From positions 124,001 to 188,000 of the forward strand of contig CANTAL010000004.1 of NCBI GenBank assembly GCA_947650365.1: DNA of 64,000 nucleotides, given 5' to 3'. The translations under genes were made by a program, and so were the position numbers. Origin of the DNA: Chamaelirium japonicum (taxonomy: Eukaryota > Streptophyta > Magnoliopsida > Liliales > Melanthiaceae). The notes beneath the pieces were generated by a model that saw only the letters and a list, made by a program, of their open reading frames with translations, did not search any database and was not told the origin of the DNA. Shown in pieces: positions 27,260 through 40,405 of the stretch. Numbering within the stretch: the stretch's first letter is position 1; every line of letters begins with the position of its first letter.

Positions 27260-28281
27260 ATTCTAATTCATTCGTACGACCCATTCTAATTCATTCGCAC
27301 GATCCATTCTAATTCATTCGTACGATCCATTCTAATTCATTCATACGATTCATTCTAATTCAATCCATTCTAATTCATTCGTACGATCCATTCTTACTCA
27401 TTCGTACGATCGATTCTAATTCATTCATACGATCCATTCTAATTCATTCGTATGATCTATTCTATTTCATTCGTACAATCCATTCTTATTCAATCGTATG
27501 ATCCATTCTAATCCATTCGCACAATCTAATCTAATTCATTCATACTATCCATTCTAATTCATTCGTACGATCCATTCTAATTCATTCGCACAATCTATTC
27601 TAATTCATTCGTACGATCCATTCTAATTCATTCGCACGATCCATTCTAATTCATTCGTACGATCCATTCTAATTCATTCGTACGATCCATTCTAATTCAT
27701 TTGCACAATCTATTCTAATTCATTCGTACGATCCATTCTAATTCATTCGCACGATCCATTCTAATTCATTCGCAGAATCTATTCTAATTCATTAGTACGA
27801 TCCATTCTAATTCATTCGCACGATCCATTCTAATTCATTCATACGACCCATTCTATTTCATTCGTACGATCCATTCTAATTCATTCGTACGATCCATTCT
27901 AATTCATTCGTACGATTCATTCTAATTCAATCCATTCTAATTCATTCGTACGATCCATTCTTACTCATTCGTACGATCCATTCTAATTCATTCGCACGAA
28001 TGAATCCATTCTAATTCATTCGTATGATCCATTCTAATTCATTCGCATGAATGTATCCATTCTAATTCATTCATACGATCCATTCTAATTCATTCATATG
28101 ATCCATTCTAATTCATTCGTATGATCCATTCTAATTCATTCGCATGAATGTATCCATTCTAATTCATTCGTACGATCCATTCTAATTCATTCGCACAATC
28201 TATTCTAATTCATTCATACGATCCATTCTAATTTATTCGCACGATCCATTCTAATTCATTCATACGATCCATTCTAATTCG
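27260..28281 (+). repeat. Plus-oriented satellite block
   Basis: It begins with the ordered run CGTACGACCC, CGATCGATTC, CTTA(T/C)TCAATCGTATGATCC, CGCACAATCTA. The right half has repeated CGCATGAATGTATCC 28-bp monomers near 28045 and 28140. It turns at CTAATTCGTAGAATGG. Confidence 0.84.
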
Positions 28282-29382
28282 TAGAATGGATCGTACGAAT
28301 GAATTAGAATGGATACATTCGTGTGAATGAATTAGAATGGATTGTACGAATAAATTAGAATGGATAGTACGAATGAATTAGAATATGGATCGTACGAAGG
28401 AATTAGAATGGATCGTACGAATGAATTAGAATGGATACATTCGTGCGAAAGAATTAGAATAGATCGTATGATTGAATTAGAATGGATCGTACGAAGGAAT
28501 TAGAATAGATCATACGAAGAAATTAGAATGGATCGTACGAATGAATTAGAATGGATCGTATGAATGAATTAGAATGGATCGTGCGAATGAATTAGAATGG
28601 ATCGTACGAATGAATTAGAATAGATTGTGCGAATGAATTAGAATGGTTCGTACGAATGAAATAGAATGGATCGTACGGATGAATTAGAATGGATCGTGAG
28701 AATGAATTAGAATGGATCGTACGAATGAGTAAGAATGGATCGTATGAATGAATTATAATGGATCGTGCGAATGAATTAAATTGGATCGTATGAATGAAAT
28801 AGAATGGATCGTATGAATTAGAATGGATCGTACGAATGAAATAGAATGGATCGTACGAATGAATTAGAATAGATTGTGCGAATGGATTAGAATGGATCAT
28901 ACGATTGAGTAAGAATGGATTGTACGAATGAAATAGAATAGATCGTACGAATGAATTAGAATGGATCGTATGAATGACTTAGAATGGATCGTGCGAATGA
29001 ATTAGAATGGATCGTACGAATGAATTAGAATGGATCGTATGAATGAATTAGAATGGATCGTACGAATGAAATAGACTGGATTGTACAAATGAGATAGAAT
29101 GGATCGTACGGATGAATTAGAATGGATACATTCATACGAATGAATTAGAATGGATCATACGAATGAATTAGAATGGATTCATTCGTGCGAATGAATTAGA
29201 ATGGATCGTACGAATGAGTAAGAATGGATCGTACGAATGAATTAGAATGGATTGAATTAGAATGAATCGTACGAATGAATTAGAATGGATCGTACGAATG
29301 AATTAGAATGGATCGTATGAATGAATTAGAATGGATCATGCGAATGAATTAGAATGGATCGATCGTACGAATGAAATAGAAT
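28282..29382 (-). repeat. Minus-oriented satellite block
   Basis: It contains the longest chance reading frame of the window (complement 28592-28900, 102 codons), which exists because AAATAG, GAGTAAG and similar variants replace several TTAGAAT sites. It exits by GGATTCGCACGAATGTATCC (29383-29402). Confidence 0.84.
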
Positions 29383-29402
29383 GGATTCGCACGAATGTAT
29401 CC

Positions 29403-29936
29403 ATTCTAATTCATTCGTACGATCCATTCTAATTCATTTGTACGATCCATTCGTACGATCAATTCTATTTCATTCGTACGATCCATTCTAATTCATTCGC
29501 ATGATCCATTCGCATTCACTCAAACGATCCATTCTAATTCATTCATATGATCCATTCTAATTCATTCGCACGAATGTATCCATTCTATTTCATTCGTACG
29601 ATCCATTCTAATTCATTCGTACGATCCATTCTAATTCATTCGCACAATCTATTCTAATTCATTAGTACGATCCATTCTAATTCATTCGTACGATCCATTC
29701 TAATTCATTCGTACGATCCATTCTAATTCATTCGTACGATCAATTCTAATTCATTCGTACGATCCATTCTAATTCATTCGCACAATCTATTCTAATTCAT
29801 TCGAACGATCCATTCTAATTCATTCGTACGATCCATTCTAATTCATTCGTACGATCTATTCTATTTCATTCGTACAATCCATTCTTACTCAATCGTATGA
29901 TCCATTCTAATCCATTCGCACAATCTACTCTAATTC
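29403..29936 (+). repeat. Plus-oriented satellite block
   Basis: From ATTAGTACGATCC at 29661 onward it matches 35447 onward. It ends with CAATCTACTCTAATTCGAATGG, where TTCGAA is the turn. Confidence 0.84.
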
Positions 29937-30282
29937 GAATGGATCGTACGAATGAAATAGAATGGATTCGCACGAATGTATCCGAATGGATCGTACGAAG
30001 GAATTAGAATGGATCGTACGAAGGAATTAGAATGGATAGTACGAATAAATTAGAATGGATAGTACGAATGAATTAGAATTGATACTACGAATGAATTAGA
30101 ATGGATCGTACGAATGAATTAGAGTGGATCATATGAATGAATTAGAATGGATCGTATGAATGAATTAAAATGGATCGTGCGAATGAATTAGAATGGATCG
30201 TGCGAATGAATTAAAATGGATCGTACGAATGAATTAGAATGGGTCGTACGAATGAATTAGAATGGATACACGATCCAGATCC
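29661..30282. repeat. 0.6-kb shared segment, copy 1
   Basis: ATTAGTACGATCC through CAATCTACTCTAATTCG, the footprint GGATTCGCACGAATGTATCC followed by GAATGG, and on to the 19-bp element. Matches 35447-36022. Confidence 0.86.
30264..30282 (+). repeat. 19-bp junction element
   Basis: GGATACACGATCCAGATCC between minus units on the left and a 40-bp plus block that ends in CGTAGGATCGTGCG. The same composite occurs at 51993, 52511, 61923 and 62365. Confidence 0.85.
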
Positions 30283-30632
30283 ATTCTAATTCATTCGCAC
30301 AATCTATTCTAATTCATTCGTAGGATCGTGCGAATGAATTAGAATGGATCGTGCGAATGAGTTAGAATGGATCGTACGAATGAATTAGAATGGATCGTAC
30401 GAATGAATTAGAGTGGATACATACGTACAAATGAATTAGAATGGATCATACGAATGAATTAGAATGGATACATTCGTGCGAATGAAATAGAATGGATTCG
30501 TATGAATGAATTAGAAAGGATCGTGCGAATGAATTAGAATGGATCGTACTTATGAATTAGAATGGGTCATACGAATGAAATAGAATGGATCGTACGAATG
30601 AATTAGAATGGATCGTGCGAATGAATTAGAGT

Positions 30633-30651
30633 GGATCTGGATCGTGTATCC
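30633..30651 (-). repeat. 19-bp junction element (reverse form)
   Basis: GGATCTGGATCGTGTATCC, only about 370 bp from the forward copy at 30264. The two form an inverted pair around the minus block 30323-30632. Confidence 0.85.
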
Positions 30652-31590
30652 ATTCTAATTCATTCGTACGACCCATTCTAATTCATTCGCACGATCCATT
30701 CTAATTCATTCGCACGATCCATTCTAATTCATTCATACGATCCATTCTAATTCATTCATACGATCCACTCTAATTCATTCGTACGATCCATTCTAATTCA
30801 TTCGTAGTATCCATTCTAATTCATTCGTACTATCCATTCTAATTCATTCGTACTATCCATTCTAATTCCTTCGTACGATCCATTCTAATTCCTTCGTACG
30901 ATCCATTCGGATACATTCGTGCGAATCCATTCTATTTCATTCGTACGATCCATTCGAATTAGAGTAGATTGTGCAAATGGATTAGAATGGATCATACGAT
31001 TGAGTAAGAATGGATTGTACGAATGAAATAGAATAGATCGTACGAATGAATTAGAATGGATCGTACGAATGAATTAGAATGGATCGTTCGAATGAATTAG
31101 AATAGATTGTGCGAATGAATTAGAATGGATCGTACGAATGAATTAGAATGGATCGTACGAATGAATTAGAATGGATCGTACTAATGAATTAGAAAATAGA
31201 ATGGATCGTATGAATGAATTAGAAAGGATCGTGCGAATGAATTAGAATGGATCGTACGAATGAATTAGAATAGATTGTGCGAATGAATTAGAATGGATCG
31301 TGCGAATGAATTAGAATGGATCGTACGAATGAATTAGAATAGATTGTGCGAATGAATTAGAATGGATCGTACGAATGAATTAGAATGGATCGTACAAATG
31401 AATTAGAATGGATCGTATGAATGAATTAGAATGGATCGTGCGAATGAATTAGAATGGATCGTACGAATGAATTACAATAGATTGTGCGAATGAATAAGAA
31501 TAGATCATACGAAGAAATTAGAATGGATCGTACGAATGAATTCGAATGGATCGTATGAATGAATTAGAATGGATACATTCGTGCGAATCC

Positions 31591-31720
31591 ATTCTATTTC
31601 ATTCGTATGATCCATTCTAATTCATTCGCACGATCCATTCTTACTCATTCGTACGATCCATTCTAATTCATTCGTACGATCCATTCTAATTCATTCGTAC
31701 GATCCATTCTAATTCAATCC
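31591..31720 (+). repeat. Short plus-oriented block
   Basis: Five to six units ending with AATTCAATCCATGCGAATG, a join that keeps part of the core-less monomer. Confidence 0.82.
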
Positions 31721-32808
31721 ATGCGAATGAATACGAATGGATTAGAATGGATCGTACGAATGAATTAGATTGGATCAAATTAATGAATTAGAATGGATCG
31801 TACGAATGAATTAGAATGGATCGTACGAATGAATTAGAATGGATCGTACGAATGAATTAGAATGGATCGTGCGAATGAATTAGAATGGATCGTGCGAATG
31901 AATTAGAATGGATCGTACGAATGAATTAGAATGGATCGTATGAATGAATTAGAATGGATCGTACGAATGAATTAGAATGGATACATTCGTGCTAATGAAT
32001 TAGAATGGATGGTATGAATGAATTAGAATCGATCGTACAAATGAATTAGAATGGATTCGTGCGAATGAATTAGAATGGATCGTATGAATGAATTAGAGTG
32101 GATACATTCGTACAAATGGATTAGAATGGATCGTACGAATGAATTAGAATAGATACATTCGTGCGAATGAATTAGAATGGATCGTATGAATGAATTAGAA
32201 TGGATTGTATGAATTAGAATGGATACCTTCGTGCAAATGAAATAGAATGGATCGTTCGAATGAATTAGAGTAGATTGTGCGAATGGATTAGAATAGATCG
32301 TACGAAGGAATTAGAATGGATAGTACGAATGAATTAGAATGGATACCTTCGTGCAAATGAATTAGAATGGATCGTACGAATGAGTAAGAATGGATCGTAC
32401 GAATGAAATAGAATGGATCGTACGAATGAATTAGAATAGATTCTGCGAATGGACTAAATGGATCATACGATTGAGTAAGAATGGATTGTACGAATGAAAT
32501 AGAATAGATCGTACGAATGAATTAGAATGGATCGTATGAATGAATTAGAATGGATTGAATTAGAATGGATCGTACGAATGAATTAGAATGGATCGTACGA
32601 ATGAATTAGAATGGATTGAATTAGAATGAATCGTACGAATGAATTAGAATGAATCATACCGTACGAATGAATTAGAATGGATCATACGAAGGAATTAGAA
32701 TGGATCGTACGAATGAATTAGAATGGATTGAATTAGAATGAATCGTGCGAATGAATTAGAATGGATCGTGCGAATGAATTAGAATGAATCGTACGAATGA
32801 ATTAGAAT

Positions 32809-34056
32809 GGATACATTCGTGCGAAAGAATTAGAATAGATCTTATGAATGAATTAGAATGGATCGTATGAATGAAATAGAATGGATCATACGAATGAATT
32901 AGAATGGATCGTGCGAATGAATTAGAATGGATCGTACGAATGAATTAGAATGGATCGTACAAACGAATTAGAATGGATCGTACGAATGAATTAGAATAGA
33001 TCGTACGAATGAATTAGAACGGATACGAATGGATCGTACGAATGAGTAAGAATGGATCGTACGAATGAAATAGAATGGATCGTACGAATGAATTAGAATG
33101 GATTGAATTAGAATGAATCGTACGAATGAATTAGAATGGATCGTACTAATGAATTAGAATGGATCGTACGAATGAATTAGAATGGATTGAATTAGAATGG
33201 ATCGTACGATAAGAATGGATCGTACGAATGAAATAGAATAGATCGTATGAATGAATTAGAATGGATCGTACGATAAGAATGAATTAGAATGGATACGAAT
33301 GGATCGTACGAATGAGTAAGAATGGATCGTACGAATGAAATAGAATGGAATGTACGAATGAATTAGAATGGATATATTCGTGCGAATGAATTAGGATGGA
33401 TCATATGAATGAATTAGAATGGATCGTACGAATGAATTAGAATGGATACATTCGTGCGAATGAATTAGAATGGATCGTATGAATGAATTAGAATCGATCG
33501 TACGAATGAATTAGAATGGATCATGCGAATGAATTAGAATGGATCATGCGAATGAATTAGAATGGATCGTATGAATGAATTAGAATGGATCGTATGAATG
33601 TAATAGAATGGATCGTATGAAAGAATTAGAATGGATCGTGCGAATGAATTAGAATGGATCGTACAAATGAATTTGAATGGATTGTATGAAGGAATTAGAA
33701 TGGATAGTACGAATGAATTAGAATGGATACCTTCATGCAAATGAAATAGAATGGATCGTACGAATGAATTAGAATGGTTCGTTTGAGTGAATGCGAATGG
33801 ATCGTGCGAATAAATTAGAATGGATCGTATGAATGAATTAGAATAGATCGAACGAATGAATTAGAATGGATCGTACGAATGAGTAAGAATGGATCGTGCG
33901 AATGAATTAGAATGGATCGTACGAATGAATTAGAATGGATCGAACGAATGAATTAGAATGGATACATTCGTGCAAAAGAATTAGAATGGATTGTATGAAT
34001 GAATTAGAATGGATCGTGCGAATGAATTAGAATGGATCGTACGAATGAATTAGAAT
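32809..34056 (-). repeat. 1.25-kb tandem unit, copy 1
   Basis: Anchors: GGATACATTCGTGCGAAAG 32809/34057 (offset 1,248), GGATACGAATGG 33021/34246 and GAATCGATCG 33491/34716 (offset 1,225). One 23-bp monomer was lost between the first two anchors. Confidence 0.84.
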
Positions 34057-34960
34057 GGATACATTCGTGCGAAAGAATTAGAATAGATCGTATGAATGAA
34101 TTAGAATGGATCGTATGAATGAAATAGAATGGATCGTACGAATGAATTAGAATGGATCGTGCGAATGAATTAGAATGGATCGTACGAAGGAATTAGAATG
34201 GATCGTACGAATGAATTAGAATAGATCGTACGAATGAATTAGAATGGATACGAATGGATCGTACGAATGAGTAAGAATGGATCGTACGAATAAAATAGAA
34301 TGGATCGTACGAATGAATTAGAATGGATTGAATTAGAATGAATCGTATGAATGAATTAGAATGGATCGTACGAATGAATTAGAATGGATCGTACGAATGA
34401 ATTAGAATGGATTGAATTCGAATGGATCGTATGATAAGAATGGATCGTACGAATAAAATAGAATAGATCGTATGAATGAATTAGAATGGATCGTACTATA
34501 AGAATGAATTAGAATGGATACGAATGGATCGTAAGAATGAGTAAGAATGGATCGTACGAATGAAATAGAATGGATTGTACGAATGAATTAGAATGGATAC
34601 ATTCGTGCGAATGAATTAGGATGAATCGTATGAATGAATTAGAATGGATCGTACGAATGAATTAGAATAGATACATTCGTGCGAATGAATTAGAATGGAT
34701 CGTATGAATGAATTAGAATCGATCGTACGAATGAATTAGAATGGATCATGCGAATGAATTAGAATGGATCGTGCGAATGAATTAGAATGGATCGTATGAA
34801 TGAATTAGAATAGATCGTATGAATGAAATAGAATGGATCGTACGAATAAATTAGAATGGATCGTGCGAATGAATTAGAATGGATCATACGAGTGAATTAG
34901 AATGGATCGTATGAAGGAATTAGAATGGATAGTACGAATGAATTAGAATGGATTGAACGA
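34057..34960 (-). repeat. 1.25-kb tandem unit, copy 2 (incomplete)
   Basis: It follows copy 1 until about 34.95 kb (GGATAGTACGAATG), where it continues with ATTGAACGAATG instead of ATACCTTCATGCAAATG. The last part of the unit is therefore missing or replaced. Confidence 0.82.
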
Positions 34961-35061
34961 ATGAATTAGAATGGATCGTACGAATGAGTAAGAATGGATC
35001 GTGCGAATGAATTATAATGGATTGTACGAATGAAATAGAATGGATTCGCACGAATGTATCC

Positions 35062-35699
35062 ATTCTAATTCATTCATACAATCCATTCTAATTCATTCGT
35101 ACGATCCATTCTAATTTCTTCGTATGATCTATTCTTATTCATTCGCACAATCTATTCTAATTCATTCGTACGATCCATTCTAATTCATTCGCACGATCCA
35201 TTCTAATTCATTCATATGATCCATTCTAATTCATTCGTACGATCCATTCTAATTCATTCGTATGATCCATTCTAATTCATTCGCACAATCTATTCTAATT
35301 CATTCGTACGATCCATTCTAATTCATTCGCACGATCCATTCTAATTCATTCGCACAATCTATTCTAATTCATTCGTACGATCCATTCTAATTCATTCGCA
35401 CGATTCATTCTAATTCATTCATACGATCCATTCTATTTTCTAATTCATTAGTACGATCCATTCTAATTCATTCGTACGATCCATTCTAATTCATTCGTAC
35501 GATCCATTCTAATTCATTCGTACGATCCATTCTAATTCATTCGCACAATCTATTCTAATTCATTCGAACGATCCATTCTAATTCATTCGTACGATCCATT
35601 CTAATTCATTCGTACGATCTATTCTATTTCATTCGTACAATCCATTCTTACTCAATCGTATGATCCATTCTAATCCATTCGCACAATCTACTCTAATTC
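35062..35699 (+). repeat. Plus-oriented satellite block
   Basis: CTATTTTCTAATTCATTAG near 35435 is an irregular join. To its right the sequence copies 29661-29936. It ends at TAATTCGAATGG. Confidence 0.84.
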
Positions 35700-36022
35700 G
35701 AATGGATCGTACGAATGAAATAGAATGGATTCGCACGAATGTATCCGAATGGATCGTACGAAGGAATTAGAATGGATCGTACGAAGGAATTAGAATGGAT
35801 AGTACGAATGAATTAGAATGGATAGTACGAATGAATTAGAATGGATACTACGAATGAATTAGAATGGATCGTACGAATGAATTAGAGTGGATCATATGAA
35901 TGAATTAGAATGGATCGTATGAATGAATTAGAATGAATCGTGCAAATGAATTAGAATGGATCGTGCGAATGAATTAGAATGGGTCGTACGAATGAATTAG
36001 AATGGATACACGATCCAGATCC
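35447..36022. repeat. 0.6-kb shared segment, copy 2
   Basis: The offset to copy 1 drops in steps of 23 (5,786, 5,763, 5,740), showing two single-monomer deletions relative to the first copy. Confidence 0.86.
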
Positions 36023-36714
36023 ATTCTAATTGATTCGCACGATCCATTCTAATTCATTCGTACGATCCATTCTATTTCATTCGTATGACCCATTCTAATT
36101 CATAAGTATGATCCATTCTAATTCATTCGCACGATCCATTCTAATTCATTCATACGAATCCATTCTATTTCATTCGCACGAATGGATTGAACAAATGAAT
36201 TAGAATGGATCGTTTGAGTGAATGCGAATGGATCGTGCGAATGAATTAGAATGGATTGTACGAATGAAATAGAATGGATCGTATGAATGAATTAGAATGG
36301 ATTGAATTAGAATGAATCGTACGAATGAATTAGAATGAATCATACCGTACGAATGAATTAGAATGGATCATACGAAGGAATTAGAATGGATCGGACGAAT
36401 GAATTAGAATGGAACGTACGAATGAATTAGAATGGATCGTACGAAGAAATTAGAATGGATCGTATGAAGGAATTAGAATGGATAGTACGAATGAATTAGA
36501 ATGGATACCTTCGTGCAAATGAAATAGAATGGATCGTACGAATGAGTAAGAATGGATCGTACGAATGAAATAGAATGGATCGTATGAATGAATTAGAATG
36601 GATCGTGCGAATGAATTAGAATGGATCGTACGAATGAATTAGAATGGATCGTATGAATGAATTAGAATGGATCGTGCGAATGAATTAGAATGGATCGTAT
36701 GAATGAAATAGAAT
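35700..36714. repeat. Minus, plus, minus blocks around a 19-bp element
   Basis: Minus 35700-36003, element 36004-36022, plus 36023-36180, minus 36181-36714. The plus arm carries the GTATGACCC / ATAAGTATG string otherwise seen at 7.0, 12.5 and 13.1 kb. The last minus arm has CGTTTGAGTGAATGCG near 36212 and CATACCGTACG near 36341. Confidence 0.82.
36004..36022 (+). repeat. 19-bp junction element
   Basis: GGATACACGATCCAGATCC. It is the partner of 30264 in the roughly 0.6 kb shared segment, at an offset of 5,740. Confidence 0.85.
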
Positions 36715-36734
36715 GGATTCGCACGAATGTATCC

Positions 36735-37663
36735 ATTCTAATTCATTCGTGCGATCCATTCTAATTCATTCGTACAATCCATTCTAATTCATTCGCACGA
36801 TCCATTCTAATTCATTCGCACGAATGAATCCATTCTAATTCATTCGTATGATCCATTCTAATTCATTAGCATGAGTGTATCCATTCTAATTCATTCTAAT
36901 TCATTCGTACGATCCATTCTAATTCATTCGCACAATCCATTCTAATTCATTCGTACGATCCATTCTAATTCATTCGTACGATCCATTCTAATTTATTCGC
37001 ACGATCCATTCTAATTCATTCATACGATCCATTCTAATTCATTCATATGATCCATTCTAATTCATTCGCACGATCCATTCTTACTCATTCGTACGATCCA
37101 TTCTAATTCATTCGCACGATCCATTCTAATTCATTCGTACGATCCATTTTAATTCATTCGCGCGATCCATTCTAATTCATTCATACGATCCATTCTAATT
37201 CATTCGTACGATCCATTCTAATTCATTTGTACTATCCATTCTAATTCCTTCGTACGATCCATTCTAATTCCTTCATACGATCCATTCTAATTCATTCGTA
37301 CGATCCATTCTAATTCATTCGTACGATCCATTCTAATTCATTCGTATGATCCATTCTAATTCATTCGCATGATCCATTCTCCATTCTAATTCCTTCGTAC
37401 GATCCATTCTAATTCCTTCGTATCCATTCTAAGTCACTCATACGATCCATTCTAATTCATTCATACGATCCATTCTAATTCATTCATACGATCCATTCTA
37501 ATTCATTCGTACGATCCATTCTAATTCATTCGCACAATCTATTCTAATTCATTCATACGATCCATTCTAATTCATTCATACGATCCATTCTAATTCATTC
37601 GCATGAATGTATCCATTCTAATTCATTCGTACGATCCATTCTAATTCATTCGTACGATCCATT
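36735..37663 (+). repeat. Plus-oriented satellite block
   Basis: Entered by GGATTCGCACGAATGTATCC (36715-36734). Irregular joins CATTCTCCATTC near 37376 and CGTATCCATTCTAAGTCACTC near 37418 mark small deletions. It turns at CCATTAAATTAGAATGG. Confidence 0.84.
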
Positions 37664-39092
37664 AAATTAGAATGGATCATACGAAGGAATTAGAATGGAT
37701 CGTACGAATGAATTAGAATGGATCGTACGAATGAATTAGAATGGATCATACGAAGGAATTAGAATGGATAGTACAAATGAATTAGAATGGATCGTACGAA
37801 TGAATTAGAATGGATCGTACGAATGAATTAGAATGGATCGTACGAATGAATTAGAATGGATCGTACGAAGGAATTAGAATGGATCGTACGAAGGAATTAG
37901 AATGGATAGTACGAAGGAATTAGAATGGATTGTACGAATGAATTAGAATGGATCGTATGAATGAATTAGAATGGATCGTGCGAATGAATTAGAATGGATC
38001 GTGCGAATGAAATAGAATGGATCGTACGAATGAATTAGAATGGATTGAATTAGAATGAATCGTACGAATGAATTAGAATGGATCGTACGAATGAATTAGA
38101 ATGGATCGTACGAATGAATTAGAATGGATTGAATTAGAATGGATCGTACGATAAGAATAAATCGTACGAATGAAATAGAATAGATCGTACGGATAATTAG
38201 AATGGATAGTACGAATGAATTAGAATGGATACCTTCGTGCAAATGAATTAGAATGGATCGTACGAATGAGTAAGAATGGATCGTACGAATGAAATAGAAT
38301 GGATCGTATGAATGAATTAGAATGGATCGTGGGAATGAATTAGAATGGATCGTATGAATGAATTAGAATAGATTGTGCGAATGAATTAGAATGGATCGTA
38401 CGAATGAACTAGAATGGATCGTACGAATGAATTAGAATGGATCGTATGAATGAATTAGAATGGTTCGTGCGAATGAATTAGAATGGATACCTTCGTGCAA
38501 ATGAATTAGGATGGATCGTACAAATGAGTAAGAATGGATCGTACGAATGAAATAGAATGGATTGTATGAACGAATTAGAATGGATCGTACGAATGAATTA
38601 GAATGGATTGTACGAATGAATTAGAATGGATCGTATGAATGAATTAGAATATATCGTTTTGAGTGAATGCGAATGGATCGTGCGAATGAATTAGAATGGA
38701 ATGAATTAGAATGGATTGAATTAGAATGAATCGTACGAATGAATTAGAATGGATCGTACGAATGAATTAGAATGGATCGTACGAATGAATTAGAATGGAT
38801 CGTACGAATGAAATAGAATGGATCGTACGAAGGAATTAGAATAGATCATACGAAGAAATTAGAATGGATCGTACGAATGAATTAGAATGGATTGAATTAG
38901 AATGAATCGTACGAATGAATTAGAATGAATCATACCGTACGAATGAATTAGAATGGATCATACGAAGGAATTAGAATGGACCGTACGAATGAATTAGAAT
39001 GGATCGTACGAAGGAATTAGAATGGATCGTATGAATGAATTAGAATGGATCGTGCGAATGAATTAGAATGGAACATATGAATGAAATAGAAT
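37664..39092 (-). repeat. Minus-oriented satellite block
   Basis: CGTTTTGAGTGAATGCG near 38657 is a one-base-longer form of the divergent monomer. The CATACCGTACG marker is near 38932. It ends in GGATTTGCACGAATGTATCC (39093-39112), a C-to-T form of the usual junction. Confidence 0.84.
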
Positions 39093-39112
39093 GGATTTGC
39101 ACGAATGTATCC

Positions 39113-39953
39113 ATTCTAATTCATTCATACGATCCATTCAAATTCTTTAGCACAATCTATTCTAATTCATTCGTACGATCCATTCTAATTCATTCGCACG
39201 ATCCATTCTAATTCATTCGCACGAATGTATCCATTCTAATTCATTTGTACGAATGTATCCACTCTAATTCATTCGTACGATCCATTCTAATTCATTAGCA
39301 CGATCCATTCTAATTCGTTCGTACGATCCATTCTAATTCATTTATACGATCCAATCTAATTCATTCATACGATCCATTCTAATTCATTCGTACGATCCAT
39401 TCTAATTCATTCGTACGATCCATTCTAATTCGTACGAATGTATCCATTCTAATTCATTCGTACGATCAATTCTAATTCATTCGTACGAATGTATCCATTC
39501 TAATTCATTTGTACGAATGTATCCACTCTAATTCATTCGTACGATCCATTCTAATTCATTAGCACGATCCATTCTAATTAATTCGTACGATCCATTCTAA
39601 TTCATTTATACGATCCAATCTAATTCATTCATACGATCCATTCTAATTCATTCGTACGATCCATTCTAATTCATTCGTACGATCCATTCTAATTCATTCG
39701 TACGATCCATTCTAATTCGTGCGAATGTATCCATTCTAATTCATTCGTACGATCCATTCTAATTCATTCGTACAATCCATTCTAATTCATTCGCACGATC
39801 CATTCTAATTCATTCGCATGATCCATTGTAATTCATTCGTACGATCGATTCTAATTCATCCATTCTAATTCATTCGTACTATCCATTCTAATTCCTTCGT
39901 ACGATCTATTCTAATTCATTCGCACGAATGTATCCATTCTAATTCATTCGTAC
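39113..39953 (+). repeat. Plus-oriented block with an internal tandem duplication of about 300 bp
   Basis: CATTTGTACGAATGTATCC followed by ACTCTAATTC occurs near 39242 and near 39508. The units after it (AGCACGATCC, TTATACGATCC, CATACGATCC) follow in the same order both times. It turns at CATTCGTACGAATGG. Confidence 0.83.
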
Positions 39954-40386
39954 GAATGGATCGTATGAATGAATTAGAATGGATCTTACGAATGAATTAG
40001 AATGGATCGTGCTAATGAATTAGAATGGATCGTACGAATGAATTAGAATAGATTGTGCGAATGAATTAGAATGGATCGTACGAATGAATTAGAATGGATC
40101 GTACGAATGAATTAGACTAGATTGTGCGAATGGATTAGAATGGATCATACGATTGAGTAAGAATGGATTGTACGAATGAAAAAGAATAGATCGTACGAAT
40201 GAATTAGAATGGATCGTATGAATGAATTAGAATCGATTGTACGAATGAGTAAGAATGGATCGTACGAATGAATTAGAATGGATTGAATTAGAATGAATCG
40301 TACGAATGAATTAGAATGGATCGTACGAATGAATTAGAATGGATCGTGCGAATGAATTAGAATGGGTCGTACGAATGAATTAGAAT
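39954..40386 (-). repeat. Minus-oriented satellite block
   Basis: Last block before the 4,656-bp tandem pair. The final 20 bp before the element (CGTACGAATGAATTAGAAT) also agree with 45,020-45,042, but further left the match is lost. Confidence 0.83.
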
Positions 40387-40405
40387 GGATACACGATCCA
40401 GATCC
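40387..40405 (+). repeat. 19-bp junction element, left edge of the 4,656-bp repeat
   Basis: GGATACACGATCCAGATCC. It coincides with the point where similarity at a 4,656 bp offset starts. Confidence 0.87.

Larger units (their letters stand above)
29937..31570. repeat. Mosaic of short alternating blocks
   Basis: Minus 29937-30263, plus 30283-30322, minus 30323-30632, plus 30652-30954, minus 30955-31570. At 29964-29983 and 30909-30928 the 20-bp junction strings sit inside a block without a lasting change of direction, like footprints of a lost block. The final turn is GGATACATTCGTGCGAATCC at 31571-31590. Confidence 0.82.
31721..35041 (-). repeat. Longest single-orientation block in the window (3.3 kb)
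   Basis: It has no orientation switch over about 140 units. It contains the approximately 1.25 kb tandem duplication (32.8-34.05 / 34.05-34.95 kb), many core-less 15-bp monomers (32558, 32611, 33187, 34331 and others) and short GGATACGAATGG or CGATAAGAATGG units. It ends by GGATTCGCACGAATGTATCC (35042-35061). Confidence 0.86.

Noticed and set aside
28592-28900. 102-codon open frame on the complement
   Set aside because: Same repeat pattern. Its ATG is a CGTATG core variant. Length is explained by several monomers in which TAA is changed to TAT or shifted out of frame.
33534-33740. 68-codon open frame on the complement
   Set aside because: It begins at TTG rather than ATG, lies wholly in minus-oriented satellite and ends at a monomer TAA.
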